Assembly: GCA_003851245.1 (NCBI GenBank)
Contig: BHEP01000032.1
Location: forward strand, 1 to 33,857
DNA: 33,857 bases
Direction: 5' to 3'
Source of the DNA: Bacteroidales bacterium
GTDB lineage: Bacteria > Bacteroidota > Bacteroidia > Bacteroidales > Azobacteroidaceae
A model generated the notes under the pieces. That model saw only the letters and a list, made by a program, of their open reading frames with translations. It was not told where the DNA came from and ran no database searches. Positions 17,137 to 24,249 of this stretch are shown piece after piece. Each line of letters begins with the position of its first letter. The stretch's first letter is position 1. The position numbers were made by a program, and so were the translations under genes.

Positions 17137-18285
17137 TTACCTGCTATACATATCCCCAATTGTATTTTGAAATATAGTAAAGGGATCATTATAAAAGACT
17201 ATAAAATCTTCTTCACTGGCATGGCCTGGGTATGGTGCATAGTGGTGGTGCGCAATATCGTGGGCATTGCGCCAAACCATTACGTACGACAATTGGAGGT
17301 CATTTTCTTTGAGAGTCTTGAGCAAGGTCTTGGTCCACCACTGGGGCTCGGGAATGCCTTCAATACCTGTTTCGGTGAGTGCACAAAGCTTATTTTTTTC
17401 TTTGGCAATATCTGAAACTATTTTTAGTTTCTTAATAAAGTTGGCAATACTGCCTCCATCGGGTCGCAGATCCCAATAATTGTCCATCCCTATCAGATCT
17501 ACATATTTATCGCCAGGATAATACTCCAAAAACTCTTCGCGGCTGTTGAACTTGCAATCGGGAGAAATGGCATATATAAAATTGTTTACTCCCATACTGT
17601 CTTTGAGATAATCTATAGTAAAAGTCCAGAGCGTATTAAAATCTTCCTTGGTACAATGGTGAGGCACACCCCACCAAAACCAATCGCCATCGTATTCGTG
17701 ATAAGGTCTAAAAATGATGGGGATCAATTCGCCGTCATCGCCCCTGAGACTTTTGGCAAATGAAGCTATTGTGTTCAGTTTGTCCTTATATATATGGTGA
17801 AAATCTCCTCCTGGAATAATCATGGGAACTACGGCCATAGAATCGTCTTTATAATAAAAACCACCATCGCAGACTGGATTGTGGAAATGCCAAGTTACAG
17901 TAGTGATGCCTCCGTCCTTGTAAACATCGCCAACACATTCTCGCAGCCTTGCCTCCTCGGCCTCTTGTTTGGCAGGAGTAAGTTGCCGTGTGATGCTAGC
18001 AAAATCTATACCATGAACCGCAGGATGCGATCCGCAAACATCGTTGACATCAGAACGCCCTCTTTCGTCCTTCCAACTATGACCATACAAATAAGCATCA
18101 TGATGACCAAACATAACGCCTCTCTTTGAAAGCTCGAGCATGTTTGTAAACAATGCCATGGTCTTATTGGTAGCATTCTCCGTAATCAAGGGATTGTCAT
18201 CTGCATAAAACCCTTCCTTTGTTTGACAAGAGCCAAGGAAAGAGAGTACTAATAAAATTGATAAAAACAGTCTATTGATATTCAT
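17137..18285 (-). CDS. GH26 beta-mannanase, lipoprotein
   Basis: A 382-residue lipoprotein (signal segment ending LGSC20) with a GH26 catalytic domain. Diagnostic motifs are GHHDAYLYGHSW, TWHFHNP, FRPYHE197YDGDWFWWG (acid/base Glu) and LTE305TGIEG (nucleophile Glu). The enzyme cuts internal beta-1,4-mannan bonds or releases mannobiose, probably at the outer membrane. ATG 18285 was chosen because it gives a compact lipoprotein signal peptide; ATG 18294 and an upstream GTG at 18324 are in frame, but the GTG overlaps the -7 box. It leads the operon GH26-GH130-symporter-epimerase. A 155-bp piece of this gene is duplicated at 23946-24100. Confidence 0.93.
   Translation of the reverse strand: MNINRLFLSILLVLSFLGSCQTKEGFYADDNPLITENATNKTMALFTNMLELSKRGVMFGHHDAYLYGHSWKDERGRSDVNDVCGSHPAVHGIDFASITRQLTPAKQEAEEARLRECVGDVYKDGGITTVTWHFHNPVCDGGFYYKDDSMAVVPMIIPGGDFHHIYKDKLNTIASFAKSLRGDDGELIPIIFRPYHEYDGDWFWWGVPHHCTKEDFNTLWTFTIDYLKDSMGVNNFIYAISPDCKFNSREEFLEYYPGDKYVDLIGMDNYWDLRPDGGSIANFIKKLKIVSDIAKEKNKLCALTETGIEGIPEPQWWTKTLLKTLKENDLQLSYVMVWRNAHDIAHHHYAPYPGHASEEDFIVFYNDPFTIFQNTIGDMYSR
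17486..17640. repeat. Source segment in GH26 gene of the 155-bp duplication
   Basis: This internal part of the GH26 gene matches 23946-24100 in the same orientation with 4 visible mismatches over 155 bp. The other copy is detached from any full gene. Confidence 0.9.
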
Positions 18286-18323
18286 ATTGTGCATATTTAA
18301 ATTACTTGTAAATAATACTTGCA

Positions 18324-18331
18324 CAAAAATA
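18324..18331 (-). promoter_or_regulatory. -7 element of the GH26 operon promoter
   Basis: On the minus strand this reads TATTTTTG, a match to TAnnTTTG. Transcription should start near 18318, leaving a leader of about 24-33 nt to the candidate ATGs at 18294 and 18285. No clear TTG is present about 20 bp upstream; the operator half-site ends 21 bp away instead, typical of an activator-dependent promoter. Confidence 0.55.
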
Positions 18332-18352
18332 TGAATATGCAGCGTATGGAAC

Positions 18353-18389
18353 TAATACTATTTTAACATAGTTAAATACTATTTACAGA
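18353..18389 (-). promoter_or_regulatory. Putative AraC-type operator of the GH26 operon (two 16-bp direct half-sites)
   Basis: Read on the minus strand, half-sites TGTTAAAATAGTATTA (18368-18353) and TCTGTAAATAGTATTT (18389-18374) are offset by 21 bp. The proximal one matches 13 of 16 positions of the susC proximal half-site at 25160-25175. Its distance to the -7 box is 21 bp, the same as at susC. Confidence 0.6.
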
Positions 18390-18414
18390 AAAAACAGGCT
18401 ACTGTCGATAAATA

Positions 18415-18606
18415 TCCTTTTTTCGATCAGTGATATGAAATTTTTAGCGTACATTTGGCACCCATACTAGTTTGATTGATTATTAATAAGCAACACAATG
18501 TTTGATGAAAAACAAAGAACTCTTCAATGAAGTAAGCCCACTGTCGGATGCCGATTGGATTGGCATGTCCGTACCAAATAAAGGAAAATTACTGTATAAA
18601 AAATAA
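18415..18606 (+). pseudogene. araC 5' fragment: duplicated promoter and first 17-18 codons
   Basis: 18415-18557 matches 24107-24249 (upstream region and start of the intact araC gene) with 5 visible mismatches over 143 bp. It includes a TACATTTG -7 element (18450-18457) and an ATG at 18505 followed by KNKELFNEVSPLSDAD. Homology ends at 18557, and the frame continues through unrelated sequence to TAA at 18604-18606, giving a 33-codon ORF. It ends 9 bp before the rmuC ATG. The fragment lacks the DNA-binding domain and cannot act as a regulator, but its promoter may transcribe rmuC. Confidence 0.85.
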
Positions 18607-18615
18607 TAAAATAAA

Positions 18616-20346
18616 ATGGAAACAAGTTTGCTAATTAGCACCTGCGTATTGCTGTTTTTAGGAATTACACTAATTGGTGTTTTGGGAGTAAAAACGGCAG
18701 CCAAAATAACGAAAATGCAAAATAAGCTGGAGGAGTTAAATGCTACTTTAGGCAAAATGGAACTTAATTTAAAAGAGGATTTCAGAATCAATAGGCAAGA
18801 AAATGCAACTATTGCAAAGGATAATCGCATAGAACTCAATACAACTCTAAAAGATTTTATTTTTGAACAACGCACTAATTTTGAAGAACTTAAAAAAGAA
18901 CAAACGATTTTAACTGTAAAAACAGTAGATCAATTAGAGAAAATTTCAACTAAAGTAGAGGAGCGGTTGCATGTTTTAAACCAACAAGCAAAAGTAGATG
19001 CATTATTAATGCGAGAAGCTCTGGAGAGTACTTTTAAGGGGTTTGGCGAACGAATCGATAAAAATAGTAATTCCTTTAATGAGTTGCAAAAATCAAAATT
19101 CGAAGAACTTAAAAAAGAACAAACAATTTTAACGGTAAAAACAGTAGATCAATTAGAGAAAATTTCAACTAAAGTAGAGGAGCGGTTGCATGTTTTAAAC
19201 CAACAAGCAAAGGGCGATGCATTACTAATGCGAGAAGCTCTGGAGAGTACTTTTAAGGGTTTTGGCGAACGAATCGATAAAAATAGTAATTCCTTTAATG
19301 AGTTGCAAAAATCAAAATTTGAAGCACTTGAAAAAAGACAAAAGGAACTAATTGAGGATACGGAAAAAAAACTGGAAAGCATACGGATTACCGTGGAAGA
19401 AAAATTGGAAAAAACCTTGAGCGAAAGGCTTGGGCAAAGTTTTGAAACAGTAGGTAAACAGCTAATTGAAGTGCAAAAAGGCTTGGGTGAAATGCAAACT
19501 ATTGCAGCGGATGTTGGTGGTTTAAAAAAAGTATTGAGCAACGTAAAGTTACGAGGCGGTGTTGGAGAGGTGCAATTAGCCCTGTTATTAGAACAGATTT
19601 TAGCACCAAATCAATACGAATCTAATGTTAAAACTAAAAAGGGGAGTAGCAATAGTGTGGAATTTGCCGTAAAATTACCGGGCAGAAGCCAAGATGAAAA
19701 TGCGGTAGTATATTTGCCAATTGATGCTAAATTCCCCAAAGATACGTACGAACATTTAATTAATGCTTACGAAAGTGGCATTCCCGAGGATATTGAAAGT
19801 GCTACTAAAAACATGGATATTACTATTCGTAAAATGGCAAAAGACATTAGAGATAAATACATTGATCCTCCTAATACAACGGACTTTGCTATTCTATTTC
19901 TTCCGTTTGAGAGTATTTATGCCGAGGTAATACGGCGTAGTGCATTGGTGGATCAGTTGCGGGATGAATACAAAATTACGTTAGCTGGACCCACAACGCT
20001 TATGGCGATTTTAAATAGCTTGCAAATGGGTTTTAGAACCTTATCGATACAAAAAAGAAGCAGCGAGGTTTGGAAAATTTTGAGTTCTGTAAAAAAAGAA
20101 TTTGAAAATTTTGGTGGCTTACTTGGCAAAGCACAAAAAAATATTCAAACGGGTTTAAGCCAATTGGAGGATATGGCAGGAACAAGAACCAGAGCAATAC
20201 AACGCCAGTTAAATAAGGTGGAATTAGTTACGGCATTAGAGGAAAAAAATATTTTGTCTGAAAATAATTTGGAGATTTTGGAAAATACGGTAGAAAATCC
20301 AGAACAAATAGAATTTAGCACCAAAAATAAAACACTAAATAGTTAG
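18616..20346 (+). CDS. rmuC: RmuC-family DNA recombination protein with internal 73-residue duplication
   Basis: A 576-residue protein of the RmuC family, linked in E. coli to limiting recombination at inverted repeats. An N-terminal transmembrane helix (residues 5-27) is followed by a long coiled coil. The conserved nuclease-like core starts near residue 310: GGVGEVQLALLLEQIL, VEFAVKLPG, LPIDAKFPKDTY (about 367-378) and FLPFESIYAEV. The coiled coil holds two nearly identical tandem 73-residue units (89-161 and 162-234; one residue differs). It lies just after the araC fragment, with tag converging 37 bp downstream. It belongs to the block that separates the two arms of the mannan locus. Confidence 0.92.
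   Translation: METSLLISTCVLLFLGITLIGVLGVKTAAKITKMQNKLEELNATLGKMELNLKEDFRINRQENATIAKDNRIELNTTLKDFIFEQRTNFEELKKEQTILTVKTVDQLEKISTKVEERLHVLNQQAKVDALLMREALESTFKGFGERIDKNSNSFNELQKSKFEELKKEQTILTVKTVDQLEKISTKVEERLHVLNQQAKGDALLMREALESTFKGFGERIDKNSNSFNELQKSKFEALEKRQKELIEDTEKKLESIRITVEEKLEKTLSERLGQSFETVGKQLIEVQKGLGEMQTIAADVGGLKKVLSNVKLRGGVGEVQLALLLEQILAPNQYESNVKTKKGSSNSVEFAVKLPGRSQDENAVVYLPIDAKFPKDTYEHLINAYESGIPEDIESATKNMDITIRKMAKDIRDKYIDPPNTTDFAILFLPFESIYAEVIRRSALVDQLRDEYKITLAGPTTLMAILNSLQMGFRTLSIQKRSSEVWKILSSVKKEFENFGGLLGKAQKNIQTGLSQLEDMAGTRTRAIQRQLNKVELVTALEEKNILSENNLEILENTVENPEQIEFSTKNKTLNS
18880..19317 (+). repeat. 219-bp tandem duplication inside rmuC (two units)
   Basis: Units 18880-19098 and 19099-19317 are direct repeats differing at only a few, mostly silent, positions. 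They start FEELKKEQTILTVKTVDQ and end NELQKSK. A third, degenerate start (FEALEKRQ) follows at 19318. The unit length keeps the reading frame. Confidence 0.95.
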
Positions 20347-20383
20347 TTTCTTGCACTGGCATTCAAAAAATAAGAATACTATG

Positions 20384-20956
20384 CTATTTTAATTCCGTTC
20401 GGCAAAAGCAATCCACAAGGTGGTCATCCACCAAACCTACAGCCTGCAGGTAGGCATAACAAATGGTTGTACCCATAAATTTAAAACCTCGCTTTTTCAT
20501 ATCCTTGCTTATCGCATCTGAAATAAGGGTTGAAGTAGGTACTTCCCTTATTAATTTCCAGTGATTAACAATCCTTTTTTCCTCAGGAAAAAAAGTTCGT
20601 AAATAGTTGTTAAAACTGCCAAATTCCTGTTGTACGGCCATAAAAAGTTGCGCATTACTACTGCTGGATTGTATTTTTAGCCGATTGCGAACAATGCCCG
20701 AGTCTTCCATCAATCGCGACACATCCTCGGCCGTAAAACGAGCCACTTTTTTTACGTCAAACTGGGCAAAAGCATTGCGATATCCCTCTCGTTTTTGCAA
20801 AATAGTATTCCAGCTTAATCCCGCTTGGGCACTTTCTAAAATCAGGAATTCAAATAATATTTTATCGTCCGTTACCTCTTTTCCCCATTCCTTATCATGG
20901 TATGAAATATGTAATTCATTCCCGGCACACCAACTGCAACGTATTTTAGTATCCAT
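20384..20956 (-). CDS. tag: DNA-3-methyladenine glycosylase I
   Basis: A 190-residue base-excision repair enzyme that removes N3-methyladenine from alkylated DNA. It starts MDTKIRC7SWC, then YH20DKEWG. ILESAQAGLSW and GFKFMGTTICYAYLQAVGLV are strongly conserved in Tag. The zinc site appears complete: C7 and H20 at the N-terminus and the DDHLVDC element at the C-terminus, equivalent to Cys4/His17/His175/Cys179 of E. coli Tag. Length is normal. The gene converges on rmuC. A weak minus-strand TAAATTTG at 21018-21025 could be its -7 box. Confidence 0.95.
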   Translation of the reverse strand: MDTKIRCSWCAGNELHISYHDKEWGKEVTDDKILFEFLILESAQAGLSWNTILQKREGYRNAFAQFDVKKVARFTAEDVSRLMEDSGIVRNRLKIQSSSSNAQLFMAVQQEFGSFNNYLRTFFPEEKRIVNHWKLIREVPTSTLISDAISKDMKKRGFKFMGTTICYAYLQAVGLVDDHLVDCFCRTELK

Positions 20957-21127
20957 TTTGCTCTCTTTTAGTTTCTGTAAATATATAAAAAAAATGCCAT
21001 TAATTGATTTAATTAGTCAAATTTATTTAGTCTATTTTTCTATTTTAAAATTCACACCTTAAAATTCACACTTTAAAATTAGGAATTTTTAGGTCTATTT
21101 TGCAACTTATTAGATTGGTATATCCAT

Positions 21128-21182
21128 GCCGATTGATGCTAAATTCCCTAAAGATACGTACCAACATTTAATTAATGCTTAC
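21128..21182 (+). repeat. rmuC: Stray 55-bp copy of an rmuC core segment
   Basis: Matches rmuC 19716-19770 at 52 of 55 positions in the same orientation, covering the codons for PIDAKFPKDTYEHLINAY. The flanks show no further rmuC similarity and the frame soon meets stops. It is either the last trace of a second rmuC copy or a short templated insertion. Confidence 0.85.
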
Positions 21183-21391
21183 TATTGAATATTTTGCATC
21201 TGTTTGAGGTATTTAGGCTCTTAATGCTAGTTTATATTAATTCTATTTAGGCAGGTAAAAGGATGCTGTTTTTGGGAACGCAAACTGTTCAATTTTCAAT
21301 TATTATACTGTTCACTTTCTAATTACTATATACATATTTGTAGTCTCTCTCTTTTTTTTATAAAAAACATAGGTTATTTGAAAATAATACT

Positions 21392-21399
21392 TAACTTTG
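21392..21399 (+). promoter_or_regulatory. -7 element before the membrane-protein/HTH/creD cluster
   Basis: TAACTTTG fits TAnnTTTG. Transcription would start near 21406, 15 nt before ATG 21421. The -33 box is not clear: a TTTG at 21377-21380 is too close. Confidence 0.45.
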
Positions 21400-21420
21400 C
21401 ATTTCAAAGCACTTTTAATT

Positions 21421-22047
21421 ATGGATAAAAGCCCTATAGAGCGAATTAATGAAATAAAGACCTTGATGGAGCGTTCCTCAAAGTTTTTAAGTTTAAGCGG
21501 ATGGAGTGGAATTTGGGTAGGACTCTGCGGAATGGCGGCAAGTGCAATTGCGTATTTTATGCTCGATATTCAAATTGATTATTATAGCCATCATACGCCT
21601 AAAACCTTAGATCAATTGCTTGTTTTAGCAGGTGTTACTCTAATATTATCTATTGCAGGCGGATTTTATTTCATCGCTAAAAAAGCAAAAAAAGAAGGAA
21701 TGCCGTTTATAAATACTGTTTCTAAGAGAATATTGATTCACTTTTCAATTCCTTTATTGGTTGGTGGAATATTGTCTTTTATTTTTATTTATCATGATTT
21801 CTTTGTTTTTGTTGCTCCTACTACTTTGTTATTCTATGGATTGGCTTTGTTTAGTGTTTACCAAGATACTCTTTCAGAGGTGAAATTTTTGTCCTGTATG
21901 GAAATTATTTTAGGTCTTTTGGCTTTCTTTTTCTTAGGGAATGGCTTGCTATTTTGGTTTATAGGTTTTGGAGTTCTTCATTTTGTATACGGAATTTTAA
22001 TGTGGAATAAATACGATAAAAAATTAGATAAATTAGATAAAAAATAG
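21421..22047 (+). CDS. Hypothetical multi-pass membrane protein
   Basis: A 208-residue protein from ATG 21421 (MDKSPIERINEIKTLMERSS). A short cytoplasmic helix is followed by about six hydrophobic segments (GWSGIWVGLCGMAASAIAYF, LLVLAGVTLILSIAGGFYF and others). It ends in a Lys/Asp-rich tail, KYDKKLDKLDKLDKK. The open frame extends upstream only through a TTG at 21397 that lies in the promoter. The next genes are a winged-helix regulator and creD, an arrangement I recall from other Bacteroidota, so the three may act together at the envelope. The function is unknown. Confidence 0.8.
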   Translation: MDKSPIERINEIKTLMERSSKFLSLSGWSGIWVGLCGMAASAIAYFMLDIQIDYYSHHTPKTLDQLLVLAGVTLILSIAGGFYFIAKKAKKEGMPFINTVSKRILIHFSIPLLVGGILSFIFIYHDFFVFVAPTTLLFYGLALFSVYQDTLSEVKFLSCMEIILGLLAFFFLGNGLLFWFIGFGVLHFVYGILMWNKYDKKLDKLDKK

Positions 22048-22164
22048 TGGCATGCTGTTGTGTGTTTTTACAATAGGAATCCAATAACATCCAATACTAT
22101 TTTTAGGCTGTTTGGAAACTTCTAGGATGCAACTTCAATAAATTAGTATAATTACTTAGGAGGA

Positions 22165-22464
22165 ATGAAATTTAATATAACTACTTTAAATAAAGTTTTT
22201 GACAATCGCATTCGGATAGGTGTAATGAGTGCCTTGATAATGAATACAAGCTTGTCTTTTAAAGAGTTAAAAGAATTTTTGGATCTAACGGATGGAAATC
22301 TTGCATCGCATTTAAAAAATTTAGAGAATAACGACTATATTTTGGTAAATAAGGGTTTTCTTGGCAGAAAAACCAATACAACATACACCCTTACTGAGGT
22401 AGGGAAATTGGCCTTTCAAAAACATATTGAAAATTTGGAAAGCCTCATCAATAAAATGAAATAA
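22165..22464 (+). CDS. Winged-helix transcriptional regulator (ArsR/MarR-like, HTH_34 type)
   Basis: A 99-residue protein consisting of one winged-helix domain: NKVFDNRIRIGVMSALIM, then SFKELKEFLDLTDGNLASHL (helix-turn-helix) and the wing KGFLGRKTNTTYTLTEVGK. Stand-alone domains of this type act as dimeric repressors. It lies between the membrane protein and creD and probably regulates this cluster. An AGGAGG (22158-22163) ends one base before the ATG, too close for a standard ribosome binding site; this is rare sequence for Bacteroidota and may be chance. Confidence 0.88.
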   Translation: MKFNITTLNKVFDNRIRIGVMSALIMNTSLSFKELKEFLDLTDGNLASHLKNLENNDYILVNKGFLGRKTNTTYTLTEVGKLAFQKHIENLESLINKMK

Positions 22465-22523
22465 AATTTTTTATTTCTGTACTTAGAAAAACGAAGTACT
22501 TTTTAATTAGTAATTTAACAAAC

Positions 22524-23873
22524 ATGGAAAATTTAATGCAAAATGCTCCTCAAGAGCCTAAATCGAGTAATAAAACAATTATTAAAGGGTTTTTAATTGT
22601 TGTACTAAGCGTACTTCTGTTACTTTTTGTGCCGTTTATAATGGACTTGATCAGTGAACGGAGTCAAAATAGGGATTCTGTGATAGAAGAGATAAGTAGT
22701 AAATGGGGTGGAAAACAGACACTTTACGGTCCTTTTGTTCGAATTGTATACCGAAAGCAAATACGTGATGAGAAAAATAATCTTGTATGGGAGACCTTTA
22801 GTAGCATTGTTTCCGCAGATGAACTTACTATTGAAGGGGATCTAAAGACTTCAATAAAAAAGAGAAATATATATAAGGCAATACTCTATCAAACAGATTT
22901 GAATGTTAATGCAACTTTTGAGAGCTATGACAGCATAATTAATCACCTAAAAATAGATTCTTCTAATGTAATATCGTCAAAATTAATAATAGGAATTAGC
23001 GATGAAAAAGGCATAACTGAAAGAATTGTGGCAAGGGATGCTACTCATGAATATGAATTCTTATACGACCAATACATTGATATAAGAGATTCGAGATATT
23101 ATAATAGCGCGAGCGATATTAGTTATATGAGTTGTGAATTTGACACTAAAAAAATGGATTTAAGTGCGGTTCAAATACCTGTAAAATTAAAAGGATCGCA
23201 AGAAATTTACTTTGTGGCTTCGGCAAAAAATACTAAAGTAACTTTAACAACAGATTGGGAAGATTTAAAATACGATGGAAACTATTTGCCGGAACAACAG
23301 CAACAAAAACAGGATTCTATATCTAAGAAGTTCCTCGAAACGGCTAATTGGAGTATCTTTCAGTCGAGCCCAATGAAGGGGAAATATTGGAGCGGAAACA
23401 GTGATTTTGACTCTTATAAATTTGGTGTGGAATTTTTGCAGATGAGTGATAATTATACAAAAGTAGACCGCTCCGTTAAATATGCGATCCTTTTTATAGG
23501 CCTTACTTTTATTACCTTTTTCTTTGCGGAAAATAGAGGTAAACTAAATATGCATCTAGTTCATTATGGTTTGGTAGGAATATCCATTTGCGTCAATTTT
23601 GTTTTGCTTTTGTCGATATCCGAATATTTAGGTTTTGATTGGGCATATTTAATTTCAGCAAGCGCTACAATCCTACTAATTGTTTCCTTTGTGCATGGGC
23701 TAGCAAAAGACAAAAAAATAACATCTATTATTTTTTTAGTACTCTCCCTTCTCTATCTTTTTATATATGCTATTTTGCAACTAAAAGAACAGGCCTTGTT
23801 GGTAGGAAGTATTGGAATATTTATCATTGTATCCATATTAATGCACTTTTCTAAGAAAATAAAATGGTCATAA
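22524..23873 (+). CDS. creD: CreD-family inner-membrane protein
   Basis: A 449-residue protein of the CreD (cell envelope integrity) family. It has one N-terminal membrane helix (FLIVVLSVLLLLFVPFIM) and a large periplasmic domain with family features: GPFVRIVYRK, YKAILYQTDLNVNATFE, LKGSQEIYF and SSPMKGKYWSGNSDFD. A C-terminal bundle of about five or six membrane helices follows. In enterobacteria creD is controlled by the CreBC two-component system; here a single winged-helix regulator precedes it instead. A strong terminator hairpin follows. Confidence 0.9.
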   Translation: MENLMQNAPQEPKSSNKTIIKGFLIVVLSVLLLLFVPFIMDLISERSQNRDSVIEEISSKWGGKQTLYGPFVRIVYRKQIRDEKNNLVWETFSSIVSADELTIEGDLKTSIKKRNIYKAILYQTDLNVNATFESYDSIINHLKIDSSNVISSKLIIGISDEKGITERIVARDATHEYEFLYDQYIDIRDSRYYNSASDISYMSCEFDTKKMDLSAVQIPVKLKGSQEIYFVASAKNTKVTLTTDWEDLKYDGNYLPEQQQQKQDSISKKFLETANWSIFQSSPMKGKYWSGNSDFDSYKFGVEFLQMSDNYTKVDRSVKYAILFIGLTFITFFFAENRGKLNMHLVHYGLVGISICVNFVLLLSISEYLGFDWAYLISASATILLIVSFVHGLAKDKKITSIIFLVLSLLYLFIYAILQLKEQALLVGSIGIFIIVSILMHFSKKIKWS

Positions 23874-23888
23874 TACCTTATGTATACT

Positions 23889-23931
23889 AAAAAAGCGAGA
23901 TTTAGAATAATTCTAAATCTCGCTTTTTTTT
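23889..23931. terminator. Rho-independent terminator after creD
   Basis: A perfect 13-bp stem, GCGAGATTTAGAA (23895-23907) pairing with TTCTAAATCTCGC (23911-23923), has a 3-nt loop. It is preceded by an A-run and followed by eight T (23924-23931), so it could work on both strands. Confidence 0.9.
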
Positions 23932-23945
23932 AGTTTTAAAATTGG

Positions 23946-24100
23946 ATTCCTATCAGATCTACATATTTATCGCCAGGATAATACTCCAAAAACTATTCGC
24001 GGCCGTTGAACTTGCAATCGGGAGAAATGGCATATATAAAATTGCTTACTCCCATACTGTCTTTGAGATAATCTATAGTAAAAGTCCAGAGCGTATTAAA
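23946..24100 (-). pseudogene. Detached internal fragment of the GH26 gene (155 bp)
   Basis: Matches 17486-17640 with 4 visible mismatches and the same orientation. It carries neither the start nor the catalytic motifs HEYDG and TETG. At 24100 it joins the araC upstream sequence directly, so the GH26 5' end, its promoter and operator (about 770 bp in the parental order) are missing from this copy. Confidence 0.92.
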
Positions 24101-24106
24101 AAAATC

Positions 24107-24249
24107 TCCTTTTTTCGATCAGTGATATAAAATTTTTAACGTACATTTGGCACCAATACTATTTTGATTGATTATTAATAAGCAACACAATGTTTGATGA
24201 AAAACAAAGAACTCTTCAATGAAGTAACCCCACTGTCGGATGCCGATTG
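24107..24249 (+). repeat. araC upstream/5' segment, the copy joined to the intact gene
   Basis: Matches 18415-18557 at 138 of 143 positions. It covers the araC promoter region and its first 17-18 codons. Confidence 0.9.
24142..24149 (+). promoter_or_regulatory. -7 element of the araC promoter
   Basis: TACATTTG fits TAnnTTTG. The predicted transcript start near 24156 leaves a leader of about 41 nt to ATG 24197. No good -33 TTG is visible. The same element exists in the duplicated copy at 18450-18457. Confidence 0.5.

Larger units (their letters stand above)
20957..21420. other. 464-bp intergenic region with repeats and a promoter
   Basis: No gene is supported here. It holds a short tandem repeat around TTAAAATTCACAC (about 21043-21080), a 55-bp stray copy of rmuC sequence (21128-21182) and a TAACTTTG element (21392-21399) before the next gene. 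The rest is AT-rich with nothing recognisable. Confidence 0.7.

Noticed and set aside
18880..19317. Repeat array as CRISPR
   Set aside because: The repeat is a 219-bp coding duplication without spacers and lies within an intact reading frame.
21043..21080. Short tandem repeat TTAAAATTCACAC as a regulatory iteron
   Set aside because: There are only about two and a half AT-rich units, with no nearby gene arrangement suggesting an origin or operator.
18558..23945. The rmuC-creD block as a transposon or integrative element
   Set aside because: No transposase, integrase, terminal inverted repeats or att-like tRNA end is visible; only duplicated host sequence flanks it.
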